Notes: generated by a model not told the origin, from the sequence alone. A stretch of 64,000 bases of DNA from Persicaria tinctoria (GCA_037127255.1 JBANSL010000003.1:45505314-45569313); one strand, 5' to 3'; positions 35,580 through 48,218 are shown, numbered from the stretch's first letter. Made by a program: numbers and translations.

Positions 35580-36367
35580 CCTTTGTGGCTAGACCAATAA
35601 GCAAATTTGGATCCATTGTTGGGGTAAACCATATTTGGTAAAATAGTGCCTTTTGGAACCCAAACTTGTGTTATCCGTTCTTTTCTCAAATGAACAGGAA
35701 ATGTATTACGAATAATATATGGATCCTTTCTTCTATAAGGACAGGTCTCTTTTACATGTCCCTTTCTAGCACAATGGTGACATATAGGAGAGGTTCTGCT
35801 TCCTTTAGCCTTTACAAAAGTTGTAATGTGTTGCTTCTTTAAAAACTTTGGATTGTAACCAATACCACTTTTGTTTAGAGAGCTTTGTTGCTCACCCAAC
35901 ATCTTATCGAGAGTGCCTTTGGATTTGGTAAAACTTATGAGGGCTGTCTGTTGGTCTAGAATCTTATTATTCAGGGAGATCTTCTCGTTCTCTAAGTCAT
36001 GATGCTCATTTCTTAGAGAGGAGAGATCTTGCTTGAGTTCAGATTTCTCCGAGTCAAGCGTCTTGACTTTAATGTCAAGACCTGAATAAGAAGCTTCAAG
36101 ACCTTTGACCCTCATAGACAGATCCTTAATAGTTCTCACCTGGTCCACAGTTCTCTTAATAAGAATGTTAGTTTGGGCAATAAGCTTCTCTTCACTGGCA
36201 ATCATATTTGAAAGGAATTCCGATAATACCTCTTTTGGACTTTCCATAAGTTCTCTTACAGTAGCTTCAAGCTTTTCATCGTGGGATCCATCTTCTGAGG
36301 CCATAAGACAGATGTTGGCCTTCTCATCATCAGAGTCAGAGTCGGAATCACTCCATGTAGCCACCAT
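35576..36367 (-). pseudogene. Copia Gag C-terminal segment with coiled coil and second zinc knuckle
   Basis: 263 codons. Starts in an acidic Ser/Asp run (TWSDSDSDSDD) and ANICLMA, which in SIRE-type Gag follows the first zinc knuckle. A long heptad-like coiled coil covers about 40-165. A CCHC knuckle, CHHCARKGHVKETC, lies at 196-209. It overlaps the protease segment by 4 bp in a different frame, and the upstream gag frame stops 20 bp before it, so it is separated by frame changes on both sides. Likely part of the nucleic-acid-binding portion of Gag. Confidence 0.8.
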
Positions 36368-36386
36368 GGCTTTCTTCTTCCATTTG

Positions 36387-37373
36387 TCACCTCTTGGGCT
36401 GGCTCTTTGTCTTTTGAGGGCAGTCCTTCACAAGATGATCTGTTTCACCACATTCAAAACAAGACAACGGTTTAGTCTTCTTTTCATACTTGTTGTATTG
36501 AGGCTTACCTCGAAACTTTGAAGACTCTGATCCATCCTTGTTGTTGAATTGTTTCTTCATTTTGAGAATTCTAGCAAGGCCTCTTGTGATAAGAGCAAAA
36601 GGATCATCCTCATCGTCATCCTCATCTTCGGAATCAGATCCATCCTTGGGCTCATCCTTCTTAGACTTGAGTGCCAAGTTCTTAGTGCTTGTTGGAAGTT
36701 CTCCATCGTCTTCATTAAGGATCATCTCATGCGTGATCAGCTTTCCAAGAAGGTCATCAAGGGGTAGAGTGGTGAGGTCCTGGGCTTCCTCTATATCTGT
36801 TACTTTTGGAACCCATTTCTCCTTTGGAAGGCACCTCAGTATCTTCCTTACTTTCTCAACGTTGGTAAAGCTCTTGCCGAGAGAGTCAAGGTTGTTGGTG
36901 ACTTCTGTGAATCGTGTGAACATGGCCTTGATCGACTCATCAGACTTCATCTTAAAGAGCTCGTACTTTCGAAGGAAGATGCTGATCTTGGTGTCTTTTA
37001 CTTGGATCGTTCCTTCATAGGTGACGACCAACTTATCCCAAATCTCTTTAGCTGACCTACAAGAAGAGATACGGTTAAACTCATCAGTGCTAAGACCACA
37101 ATAAAGTAAGTTAATAGCCATGTAGTTCTTGGAGATGGTTTCAAGATCTGCTTGGTTGTATTCAGACTCCTTCTTTGCAATTTTGGTGTCATTTGGTCCT
37201 TCCTTCTCTGGAATCTTCGGACCATTCTCTATAATGTTCCAAAGCTCTAGATCTTGGTCTATAATGAACATCTTCATCAAAGATCTCCAGTGGACAAAGT
37301 TGTTTCCTACAAAGAGTGGCGGTCTGCTTGTGGACCTTCCCTGTGCAAATCCTCCGCTTGCTTCACCAGACAT
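36387..37373 (-). CDS. gag: Copia Gag, N-terminal and nucleocapsid part
   Basis: 328 aa. First Met follows the PBS by about 45 bp, the normal leader position. Residues 26-52 (WRSLMKMFIIDQDLELWNII within it) and SAKEIWDKL with KISIFLRKYELFKMK are typical of the UBN2/copia Gag domain. The fold ends at about residue 225. A charged, Asp/Glu-rich linker follows, then one CCHC zinc knuckle, CFECGETDHLVKDC (305-318). Gag forms the particle that packages element RNA. The frame ends shortly after the knuckle; in related elements Gag continues, so the end is probably premature, with the continuation in another frame at 36367. Confidence 0.88.
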   Translation of the reverse strand: MSGEASGGFAQGRSTSRPPLFVGNNFVHWRSLMKMFIIDQDLELWNIIENGPKIPEKEGPNDTKIAKKESEYNQADLETISKNYMAINLLYCGLSTDEFNRISSCRSAKEIWDKLVVTYEGTIQVKDTKISIFLRKYELFKMKSDESIKAMFTRFTEVTNNLDSLGKSFTNVEKVRKILRCLPKEKWVPKVTDIEEAQDLTTLPLDDLLGKLITHEMILNEDDGELPTSTKNLALKSKKDEPKDGSDSEDEDDDEDDPFALITRGLARILKMKKQFNNKDGSESSKFRGKPQYNKYEKKTKPLSCFECGETDHLVKDCPQKTKSQPKR

Positions 37374-37417
37374 GATCGAAAACTCACAAGATTGTTAGAT
37401 CAAAAACAGTGAGTAAA

Positions 37418-37429
37418 GCTCTGATACCA
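37418..37429 (-). other. Copia primer-binding site (initiator tRNA-Met)
   Basis: The minus strand reads TGGTATCAGAGC, two bases from the 5' LTR end at 37432. Confidence 0.92.
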
Positions 37430-37431
37430 AT

Positions 37432-38259
37432 TGAAGGTTCGATAATATAAAAACAATGTAATAAGAAATACTCTAGAAGGGGGGTTGAATAGAGTATGCC
37501 CGTTTTTCGCAGAAAGTCTCAAGACTTTTGGAGCTTGTACCAAAACCTTTGAGATAAACCTGAATCACAAAGTTAAACAATTCGAACCAAGTGCGGAAAT
37601 AAGGTAAAGCAATAAGTAAAGAACACGAGTAATTGTTTACGAGGTTCAGCGGAACTTGGCCTACGTCCCCGCCCAGGGTTCTTCCACAACCCTAGGATTC
37701 AAAGGCTTTATTGAATGCTTAGCTTAGGATCCTAATAGCTCACCGAGAAGCCTCTCTCCTATACAATTGCAATCTAGTCAACTCACGTTCCCTTGGAGTC
37801 CTAGACCAATCTAGAAGAGCCCCACCTCTCTCAGCTATCTAGTACAATCCTCTAACTTTTGCAAATCAATAGCCTAGTGCAACTTCCCGAGTTGTAAACT
37901 CTCGAGTAATAATTGAAATAAATATATCCTATAAGCTCACAGTGACTCTCAAAGGCTTTGAAATAAACAACAAACTCTTGAGCGCTTAGCAGAGAGACAC
38001 TTGGAAGACAGATCGCTTGAATGAACGAAAGCTCGTGTGTAGCACTTGTGTATCTTCTGTCTTCTCCTTCCTTTCCTTTATAAAAGAGCATGGAGCGTGA
38101 GGATCTTCACCACCAGATCTCCAACGGCTCATTCGAATCAGTTTGATCTTCAATCTTCTATTTATGGACACTTTGAACGCCATGATCTATTTTGAACTGA
38201 TCTCTTCAACATGTATAAGGAAGGATGTAATCTCGAATATACTTCCTGAAATGGTTAGT

Positions 38260-38304
<45 letters not shown>

Positions 38305-38461
38305 ATATAATGGAAGTATATAAAAGATAAAATAATATACGAATAATTAAGATAGGTTTTGTATTTCATCAACTGTTAATGCTCCAAGGCCTTTGACACA
38401 AATATCCTGTCAAAGCCTTTGAAACATCTATTCCGATTTTCATCAAGGGAGGGAGTTATCA
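37432..38461 (-). repeat. Copia 5' LTR, 1,030 bp, uninterrupted
   Basis: TGAAGGTTCG...GGAGTTATCA. Differs from the other LTR by scattered substitutions (for example caatgt versus caatgc) and a longer TA run at 38263-38300 than at 29629-29644. Confidence 0.93.
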
Positions 38462-38466
38462 TCTAC

Positions 38467-41400
38467 CAACTCAATTCACTACCAGTTCTAGGTACCATTG
38501 CATTCTGCTCACATACAACCTTCCTAGCCTCATAACTATTTGCAATCAAACCCAAACCAACTACTAGATATCCCAAATCATATACCCTCAAGCCATCTAA
38601 GGGCCAATCCAATTCGACATCCCGATCTCAATTCTCACCTTCCACTCGACCATCTAAACTATTTTTCGGAGTTCCCAATCACACGGTTTCCTGATTCGAC
38701 AAGCTTAACAACTCAACCAACTACCAAGACTCCATATATAACACGTCCTTGCCCTAGGGGTCCTCTATCAGTCCCATCTTTACCCTCTAATAGAAAATTC
38801 CGAGCCCTCAACTGAACCGTTCTCACGATTGATCTAGACACTTCTTAACAATCTCGCTTAATCTTTCTAGGCTCTTAAGACTCTACCTCAACATTGTCCC
38901 CCAAAGAGATCTCTCGAATCTCCTTGCTAGCCTGATCATATTCCACGCACCACTGACCACTCTCACTAACCATCCACCTCTAAGAATCCAACTCATACTA
39001 ATCATCTCACACCTGTAACTCTCGACCAACTCTAATGCAGAAATCCATCTCGTGCTACTCCCAATCACGAACTTCCAAGACCCTCATCACCAAAGCCTAT
39101 CCTCAAGGTGCAACCACTGATTTTACCTACTCATCCCATTCCATAACTCTCGAAACCAAAACCACTCATGACTCCTCAAGCTGACCTACCCTAGATCCTC
39201 TTCCCATCATTATCCGAATTTACCTTAAGTTACCACTCCTTAACCACGACCATTATCCCTAACGAAACCTTATGTCACCTTAACTCGAATTACCCATAAC
39301 ATTACAACTTGACCAATTCTCCCACGATTTTCCAACCCATAGGATTCCCACTGAACTCCTATGACATCCTCGTCTGAATTTCCTAAGCACCGCAACTTCC
39401 CCATCCTTCTAAAATCTCTTATTCTCTAGCGTCCTCAATACCTTCTGCTTTGCGTAGTTCCCAAATTCTACGATTCCTCATATGTTCCTTAATCGATCAT
39501 CCTTACGTTACCCAAACTCTGCTTCTAGGCTACCTAGACACTACCCTTAGCGCACCAACCCGTCTAATAGCACTTCCACTACAAGAACTCCTCGACCACT
39601 TCCAGCCTATCCAACCACCTCTAGAACTACGCCAACTGCCTATACTCACACCCACTCTTAAGGTCACCCTCATGGAACTAGTCTAGACCTACACTCCTAC
39701 CCTCCTATCCTAAACACTCACACCGCGCACCCACTACCTACCGACACTTCTAGCTAGGGCATCTCCCTCAAAATCTCGACATACTAGCCTCACTCCCCAC
39801 CTAAGACCTACCTCAAACCTCATTTATACTCATGAACCACTATCTTCGACACATCCCAACTCACTCGGCTCTACTCAAGCTAAAACATCATTCATGCACC
39901 CTATTTCACACAAACAATTACCCAATCCGAAGACCTTAATCCACCTGCCACTTTTTGACCCGTCTCACCGAAGAATTTCACGACTCAAGCTCAAGAAGAA
40001 AGCACCACCAGGCATATAACCCATAACCTACTCACCAGCAAGTCATTATACCAAGCAACAAGGCACATCATCATAGAAACAAGTTAGTCAGACAATCATT
40101 GCTACCAGTGCAGGACATCCGTCATCACACATTCAATTATGTCAGTTCTAGGCCTATCACACAACATCAATTCCGATTAGTATAGAAGAATCCACGATTT
40201 GAATTAAGAATGTTCTTCCTCGTGTCAACTGGGAGGAGCCTGTTCACGATTGCCATCTTTGAAGCATATTCGTCCTTTTTGCCATCGGTGGCGTTGTTCC
40301 TGGGACCTAGGGGTCAGGACCCATCACACTTCCGTTGCGCCGCTCTGGTGCCACTTGGTCGTTGGTCCTTTTTTGCATGTCGGTGCTCATCGAAGGATCG
40401 CAAGGGTTAGAAGTTGCGGGGATAGGGGAGAGACAAGGGCGGACGACACAACTTCCTTAAGAGTTCAGACATGGACCAGGACTAGGGACGACGAGACCAA
40501 GGAGAAGATCCTAACCCGAGAGTTACAACGATGCCCTTAGGGTATTCCATGAAGTTATAATTGTGGTACGTAGACACATAATAGTCACGAATATCATCAC
40601 ATCATTACACACTAACATGCACCTATCTCAAGGAGTAGCGATCTATGCATTCATAACATGTTCATCTCATCCACTTTACACGTTCACAGAAGAAGCTAGT
40701 AACCTATCATTTCATTCATTAATAATGCTTGATATACTAAGAACATACATGCACGAACGGATATGGGACATGCGTGGCATAAGTTGCATTAGTTTTAACA
40801 ACATCAAAGGACATTATATACATGACTAATCACTCAGTTAGATACACATAAGCAGGTCGTAATATCATGGTGCCAAGGCAAACACGCTAGGAGGTACCTA
40901 TCACATCATATACATCCATATTCACATAGTATGACAAGGACGACACATGATCATACGAGGGCCTATAATTGAGACATAACTCCTACATGATACTAGAAAT
41001 GTTCATTAAACATATACACAATCAACATGGTCTAATTAGATTAATTCAGCATGCTAGGACAATAATCTCATATATTAAACATACATGATACAATGAGAGT
41101 TGACCACACTACCATGGGCCTAATTCACGGGAAGACAATAATCATGGAAGTTCCATACATATGACACATACATCGCCTCATAAGAGCAACCGTGCAAGGT
41201 ACCCGGCAAGTCATGCTGAATTATACCAATATATCATGTCATGAAATCACAAAGAGGCTATCATTATAACTTGACAAAATTCTCTAAGGGCAATCACTGA
41301 ATCACCACCCAGGTTCCCCGTGGGACGCTAGTATGACTCGCTAGACACAAGGACATTCACGCCGTTTCCGAGAGAAGATGGTAGAATTTGTGTTTAGACT

Positions 41401-42304
41401 CTTTTGGCAAGGAGACATGGTTGACCATTACGAGACTCAAGAGGGATGACTCCATAAGATAACGCACTCCTAACTCGAAAGAATGTCGATAATCAACCTC
41501 AGGTAACCATCACATCATACACAATCCCCGAAAGTAGTTAGTTGACCGACCAAATTTCCCGCAGCGGATGTTGACATTAGGTATGAGAATTGATGGACAT
41601 CTATGGTTGAAATACAAATAGGACTCAAGCCAAGAGGAACGGACACTCTCAACCCTTACTAACTCATCCAAGTGCTTTGGTGGGACGGATGACAAAATCG
41701 GGATTATCAAGGGGGTTGTACTATGGAAGAACTATTCCGATAAGATAGAAAATATGATTACATAAGAACAAGGTTTCCTCCCGCTATCCCGTTTGCACAT
41801 ACAATCATTTAAGTGTTCAAGGTAAGGCATTCTTAGTTCGCTATCCTAAGCATAATAGCACTCAACACGAAAGCAATCAATAAGATTAATATGATCCTCT
41901 TCGAGGAGGATCGCCCTCGGGCCCAATTGCATATATGCATATATATATAAACGTAAGCATAGAGACGATCTATGCCGTTCTTCGAGGGACGACTGACCAG
42001 AGGGGCAAAACCTCACGACCTCCTAACTCAACACTCCAACCTCCGTGGTGTTCCTTGGAGTCTTCTAGGCCCATCTGTAAACAAAAGTTAGTATTTTGCC
42101 TACCGTTCCCCGAATTCTAAATCCATAAGGGATGTCTATCGCTTGAGTCTCTACCCACGAGATTATTTCCCCTTTATTCATTTTAGGTTTTAAGTCCAAT
42201 TAAATTCATTTTGCCCCTTATAGAATATTTTCCAAAACCATTTGAAAACGTTGGGCGATTTTCAAAACCTCTTCAACCTATTGTACTCAGATTGCGAAAC
42301 CTCA
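38467..42304. other. Element A internal region, 5' side, non-coding
   Basis: About 3.8 kb between the copia element and the PBS. C/A-rich on the plus strand with only short frames. Contains a ccatccacctctaagaatcc copy (38970) shared with element B (19778). A short stretch at 40200-40480 is GC-richer, but I recognise nothing in it. No gag or pol domain found, consistent with a LARD-like element. Confidence 0.6.
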
Positions 42305-42316
42305 GCTCTGATACCA
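42305..42316 (-). other. Element A primer-binding site (initiator tRNA-Met)
   Basis: The minus strand reads TGGTATCAGAGC, four bases from the LTR edge at 42321, the same spacing as in element B. Confidence 0.9.
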
Positions 42317-42320
42317 CCTT

Positions 42321-45300
42321 TGTAACGGCCCGGGATTATGATTCCCGAGTTACGTTTCGAGGGATCAAACCCCTCGTTAGGATCTTGCGCTCCGAGTACA
42401 GGTTGAAGGTTTGAAATCGAAGACGTGCAGTTTAAAGTGGGATTTCGCACCCAAATCCGGAAGGTCCGTTGGAGACCCCGGGGTAAACCCTTGTACCTGT
42501 CCTAAGTCTACAACGCGGAAAATCCTTTATCATGCAAAGGGCATAAGTTCTGAAAACGATACAACGGGCGCCACGGCAGAGCCGGGTCAAAACAGAGTAC
42601 AAGTAGGGAGAAATCTCAAAAGCATGAATCTGGTGAAGTCAGGTTTCAAACACTCACTCTCCGCCATATGAATGGACCCCGTCACCATAGCACAAAGTCA
42701 AGCAGTGTATCGGGTACCTGAAACTATACCACTAAGTCAGGCCAAGAGTCTGGCCGCGGGTCCTCTGACCGCGCTGAGGACATATAATACGCCTATACCT
42801 AGAATAAAGGATGCCTTCATGCATTACTGAAATATTAACCACACTATCATGTTCCTAATTCATATGTGCAGAATATTAAGTAAGGCCTTAACAAAGAATA
42901 CCAAGTGGTATATCCCTCTTCTACCACCACCCCTCTTCCAAATAGGGTGGAGACTGCCCAGTTCGATACTATAGCATATCAAATCTCATCATCATATCGC
43001 ATCTCATGCTCATCTCGTATCTCGTGATATATATAACTCAAGGAGGGCAACACCCGATGAAACTGGGATGCCCTATGATCCTAGAAAGGACTCTAGGACT
43101 CACAGATAACGGCCGTTCTGTATTAAAACGCATACAGAATAAGAATGCTCATTCGTAAGTGCAATTCCTAAGCATGATACTACATGGCATGCTCTTATGC
43201 ATATGAAACACCTACATACTATATGACACATCAGGCATGAGGTACTGGTTACTGAGTAAGCCCCGGAGGTACTTACCTGGCTAGCAGACCGGCAACGGAA
43301 CAATCCATCACACAATATTCAGAATCACAGAGTATCACATAGTACATAATGGAATATACATAAGTCTACATTCAACTATTAAGCACTCAAGCACACCTCA
43401 ATCAATAGAAAAAGTAACATATTATGAAAGTCATTTCATCGCATCATCCACTCCTCAAGACCACATCGTTCTCCATAAATCATTCAACCAATTATGCATG
43501 TTCATATATGTCATTTCCGCATATACCTCAACGGTTCATCAAAATCATAAGACATAATTTGTGTGATTTAAAATCCTACTAGATCGCCATAATTATCCAA
43601 CATTTAATCTCATATAATAATTCACCACAAGTCATGCTATTAGTCGTACATATCATACTGTTAGTCAAAGGAGCATATTATCATGCTAGTTAATCATCGA
43701 ATAACTCTTATTCCCAAGTTAGTTCCAAAACCATTTCAAATTCCAGTTAAATAGTTAAGTATTCCGACCCTTGAAAATACTCGCCAAATTCCCTTTTAAA
43801 TTTATTTATCAGATTACTTTCCAACCTTGAAATTCTTTTCCAAATTCATTATAAATCTTTAAGTCCCCGCATAATAGTATAGACATTTTAAACACCATTT
43901 ATTAGCACACTTTTATAAAATATTCCCGAATCCCTTAAAGTCCAAATCATTTTTATTTAATAAACCAACCCTTAATAAATCTCTAAAATTAATACTTTAT
44001 CTCTTAAATCCTCAAATACTATTATAATATATTTTAATTATCGCTAATTAGTTAAATAATAAACGGATAACCCGAACCGTACCGAACCGAACCCGTATAA
44101 ATAATCCCACCCGGTTCAATCAACAATTTCAATAAAATAAACTTAAGGGATGTGGGGCCCACGGGAGTCATCCCCTTCCTTCTTCCCCGGATTCAAAAGG
44201 AGAACATCTCGCCATAGCCTTGCTCCCGCTCCCGCCGGCAAGGATCGACGTCGAGCGCTTCTCGCCTGCTCGTCTGCTCGTCTGCTCGTCAGGACTCGCC
44301 CAGCAGCGCCCTCAGCTCAGCCTCCGATCGCGTCTGCGTCCTCACTGCTCTGCCTCGCCAGTTGCTGCTCGCTCACGTCCGCTCAGCCTCCTCGCTCGCC
44401 GGAGGTTCCGAGCTCATCCGGCGCCCCGCACTCAGCTCACGCTCACTCGACACTCGCCCACGGCCCAACCCAAGACATAATCGACTCGAAACAGAGGAGG
44501 GAAAGGCGGAAGCTTACCGAGGGAGTTCGCGTCTTCGGGGCTTCGTCGGAGCTTATCAGAGGCTCGATTCACATCGTCGGAGATGGAGGAATCTCGGGGT
44601 CTTCCTAGGAAGGGTAAAGCAAGGTTAAAGAAGTGTTCTACCATGGGATTTTGAACCGAACGAGAGATCGAACTCACCGAACTCGGAGTAGAAAACAGGG
44701 GAACGGAGAGGACGTCGGGGCTGCACTCTCAGCCTTCGGGCACTTCATGGCGGCGTTGCTGCTCGGGGTGTCGAGGAGACATAGGACCTTCTGCTGGTGG
44801 CTACAAGGGATGTCGAAGGTCGTGGTTGTGTTCTCGGGGAGGTACAGAATGAGGGTGACGAAGAAGATGGTGCCGGCGATGGTGGAAGGTGATGAAGATG
44901 GTGGCCAAGATGATAGTGATGAAGGAGGAAGGTGGCGATGTGGTGATGCGTGAAGGAGATGACGGTGATGGTGAATGAAAATGATGGGAAATGAGTGATC
45001 TGTAGGAGGTAGGGTGAGGTGAGGGAGTTGGTGATGACGATGAATGAAGCATGACAGGGTAAGGGGGTGAATTGAAGGGTATGGTGAGTGATGGGAGTGG
45101 GTGAGCATTGTGTGAAATTGGTTAAACCAATACCCGGAAATAAATCCCGAATACGCGGATTTTGAATTACGAAATTAGTTTCCGAAAGTTAGTTTCCCCG
45201 ACTCTCGCTTTCCCGATCAATTAGATTTTTAAAATCGAAAAGGATATTGCCATCCGATAATTATTTTGAATTTTCGAGGTAAAAGGATGGAAATTATTCA

Positions 45301-45417
45301 TCAAATTTTATATTCCGGTCGGAATTCGCTAAACGAGTTTTAAAAATGATTAAATTTCATTTTTAATTCTCTTTTTCTGAAAAAAAAAATTAGAATTTTA
45401 AAATCCGAGCCTTTACA
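42321..45417 (-). repeat. Element A 5' LTR, 3.1 kb, intact
   Basis: TGTAACGGCC...CTTTACA, followed by the ACAAC duplication. It provides the uninterrupted reference showing where element B entered the other LTR. A GC-rich island lies at about 44150-44830. Frames in that island (plus-strand 44150-44608; minus-strand 44674-45108) also occur in the other LTR, but recent LTR duplication explains their conservation. Confidence 0.92.
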
Positions 45418-46050
45418 ACAACTTCTTTATTGTTAACTAAAAATGGGTAATTATTAAGAGATCCACAATGAATATCGAAACAAATCATAGAGGAAATGAG
45501 TGAAAGATTTATTACCTAGCAAACAAATCTTATCCACCAAGACAGAATCAATAATATACAAACGCAAACTACACGTGAAGAAAATTTGATGCTTGTTAAA
45601 CCACTGAGTGACATAGAAATTGAAAACACAGTAAACAGTATGGTCGAAGATAAAACACATGTCCCAAATGGATATCCACCTGAATTCTATACTAAATATT
45701 TGCACATTATTGGGTCTTCTCTCTGCGAGACTATCGAAGATTTTTTCCACTTTAGAAGCATGCTTAAGAAATCAACCAAACTTTAATTTCCCTCGTACCA
45801 AAATGGGTAACCCCATGAACATCAATCAATAGAGGCCAATCAACCTATGCAACACGATTTATAAGGTAATCGCTAAAATTTTAGCAAACAGGCTTAAACC
45901 AATTATCCCCAAAATCATCACATATTTCACATATAAAAAAAAAGGAAAGAAGGGTTGGATGACATTAAAACTGGATATGAAAAAGGCTTATGATAAAATT
46001 AATTGGAATTATATTGAAGCAGTGTTAACAAAATTTGGATTCCACCATAA

Positions 46051-46596
46051 ATGGGTGAACTGGGTCATGACATGCATAACCATGCCACCACAACCTTTTC
46101 GCTGTTAGTAAATAACTTTTCGGGAAATCAATTAAGACCAAGTAAAGGAATTAAACAAGGGGGCCCACTAGCCCCATATATCTTTGTTATTATAATGGAA
46201 AACCTAACAAGAGGATTACATGCAGAAGCACTACTAAATGATTATTTAGTAGGAATCAAATTAACCAAGACGAGAACTCCAATTCCATTCCTTACCTTTG
46301 CAGTTGATACCATTATTTTTGCAGACGCCTCACACAAAAGCCTTCCTACTATCCAAAATATAATGAATAACTTCTCAAATCTCCCGGGGTTAACGATTCA
46401 CTACAACAAAAGCTTCCTTCAAGTTTCAGGAAATGTTAATATGGCATTAGCAAGATCTCTTGCACAACAAATGAAAATCACAATATCAAAAGCCCTGGAA
46501 AAATATCAAGGAATTCCTATTATCACCGGTGGAGTGAAAAAATGTGTTTTTGAGTCTTTTGGAACAAGCTACAATCGGAGCGATACACTCCATTGA
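46051..46596 (+). pseudogene. Longest open segment of the LINE reverse transcriptase (181 codons)
   Basis: Covers RT motifs B and C of the LINE. Residues 33-45 hold GIKQGGPLAPYIF. Residues 83-86 read FAVD where FADD is expected. The preceding motif A is in another frame, so the apparent Met at 46051 is not the native start. Past about residue 165 the sequence departs from the family. Confidence 0.75.
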
Positions 46597-47512
46597 TCGG
46601 CTGTGAAAATATATGTAAACCAAAGACTTAAGGAGGGCTTGGCTTAATATCAGTCTGCAAATGAAACTGTTATGGAAAATATATAAAGAGGAAAGCAATA
46701 TCTGGGTAAGAGAAATCAAGCGAAAGTATCTCCAGAATGAATCTATTAGGAAAAAAAAAACAAATCAAAACACATCCTACCAATTTGGAAGATTATCAAG
46801 TCTCCGTGAAAAATTCCATCAAGGCTTATTTTGGAGGGAAAGCTGTGAATGTTTGGTTAGCCAATTGGGTTCTTGATCAATCCTTGTCATCTTATCAAAA
46901 CCTCCATGACCTTGAAATGAAAGTTGCACACCTCATAAACAATGGAACCTAAAACTACTAAATTATATGTTTCCCCTAAATATTACTATAATTTTTTTTA
47001 AAAAAACCCTAAATATTACTATAAAAATAGTGAAAATTCAAATTCCAGATTGGGACACACCGGATAAGTTGATTTGGAAATTAAATTCTTGTGGAAATTT
47101 GACAACAAAATCTACTCGTAAAATAATAAGCCATAACAACAAAATGACATTGACCACAAGTGGATTTAGAAATTAAAGTTACCTCCTATAATACATAATC
47201 TAGTTTGGAAACTATCTATTAATAGGCTACCGACGAAAGCAAGACTAAATAAATATATCAATATATAGAGTTTCGTCCCAATGTTTTGTATGTAACTCTA
47301 ACGATGAAGATATCCATCATCTATTCATGCAATGCGGAGTTATCAATGGAATAATATCACACTATGAGCAAGAATCAGGGTGATCCTTCATAAACTGAAG
47401 AGGGAGACAACTAACTCTAGAAAGGTTATTAGATATCTGACACAACAATCCTCACTTTGAATATCTTTGTTTTATCTGGCAGACTGTTTGGGAAATCGAA
47501 AATAAAGTCATA

Positions 47513-47762
47513 CTCCCTCCGTTAAGAAAAACATGTCGCTTTAGGAGTAAAATCTTGTTAAGAACTTGTCGTTTTAGGTATTTTGGTGTTCACTTTCCAA
47601 AATTACCCTTGTCATGATTAGATGTTTGTTAGTTGTAGTTTTCAATAAAGTGGAAAAGTAAAGTAATAATTAGGGGTATAAGTGTATTTTTGTTTGCTTT
47701 TATTTGCTTTCTTAAATAATGTGCAAATGTCTAAAACGACATGTTTTAATTAACGGAGGGAG
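47513..47762. mobile_element. Stowaway-like MITE (Tc1/mariner type), 250 bp
   Basis: Terminal inverted repeats CTCCCTCCGTTAA and TTAACGGAGGGAG flanked by TA on both sides (47511-47512 and 47763-47764). Interior AT-rich, non-coding, with a complementary aaaacatgtcg / cgacatgtttt pair near the ends. The TIR and TA duplication match the Stowaway family. Confidence 0.93.
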
Positions 47763-48218
47763 TATTTGATAGTAAAAAGATGGAACCAATACACGAGTTA
47801 ATTCAAAGAATTTCCCTTAACATTAAGAACTAGAAGCTAACAAATAAAGAGGAAGAAACCACAAAAAATGCAATAAAAGACTAAAAGCTAAATGGAAGAA
47901 ACGAGAAAGGGCTATCTACAAAATTAATGTAGATGGCTCTGTGAATTCCATAGGCAATTGCTGAGTGGAGGGGGGGAGGGGTTCTCATCAGGGACTCGGA
48001 AGGTTGGGTTTTAGATACTTTTTAGTAGGAAACATGTTAATGCACAACTATCCAAACTTAGGCTTCGACCATCTATGTTGATATGCAGCTAGCAATAGCT
48101 AGAGGACTTTGAAAAGTTATAATTGAAGGGGACACTCTAGAAGTAATGAAGGCAATAAAAAATAAAGCCAATATCAAGTGGGAGATTATACGCTACTGGC
48201 AGGAGGTAAACCGTCGTG

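Larger units (their letters stand above)
25263..38461 (-). mobile_element. SIRE-type Ty1/copia retrotransposon
   Basis: LTRs start TGAAGGTTCG and end GGAGTTATCA. TCTAC is duplicated at 25258-25262 and 38462-38466. On the minus strand the order is 5' LTR (37432-38461), tRNA-Met PBS, gag with zinc knuckle, a second gag-like segment, protease-integrase-RT-RNase H (the Ty1/copia order), an envelope-like frame, two PPTs and the 3' LTR. The 3' LTR is expanded to 4.5 kb by a nested element. Net length without that insertion is about 9.7 kb. The downstream extra frame and LTR of about 1 kb fit the SIRE/Maximus lineage. The LTRs differ by few substitutions, so insertion is fairly recent, but pol has several frame breaks. 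Confidence 0.9.
14964..45417 (-). mobile_element. Element A: large non-autonomous gypsy-like LTR retrotransposon (LARD-like), host of nested insertions
   Basis: Both ends start TGTAACGGCC and end TTTACA on the plus strand. ACAAC flanks the element at 14959-14963 and 45418-45422. The PBS lies inside the right LTR, so the element runs on the minus strand. Its left LTR is split by element B into 14964-15339 and 21417-24170. The intact right LTR is 42321-45417. Without its nested insertions the internal region (24171-25257 plus 38467-42320) is about 4.9 kb, and I find no gag or pol in it. A ggggacgaga motif next to the polypurine tract (PPT) resembles chromovirus gypsy elements, so the superfamily call is an inference. 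Confidence 0.8.
45423..48216 (+). pseudogene. LINE ORF2 remnant: RT, zinc-binding region and RNase H (piece 3 of 3)
   Basis: Continues the frame from 14963, then shifts several times. RT motifs: KLDMKKAYDKINWNYIE (about 45968-46018, catalytic Asp present), GIKQGGPLAPYIF (about 46147-46185) and LTFAVDTIIFAD (46291-46326). In the last, the first Asp of the usual FADD box is Val, so the catalytic centre is destroyed. A zf-RVT-like region lies at about 47155-47335 (PTKARLNKYI, then CFVCNSNDEDIHHLFMQC). An RNase H domain of the plant LINE type lies at about 47917-48205 (INVDGSVNS; VIIEGDTLEVMKAI). A MITE interrupts 47513-47762. Stops and frameshifts throughout mark an old, dead copy. The 3' end is lost to the Athila-like insertion near 48217. 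Confidence 0.85.

Noticed and set aside
36105..37020. Plus-strand frames of 138 and 160 codons
   Set aside because: Antisense shadows of copia gag.
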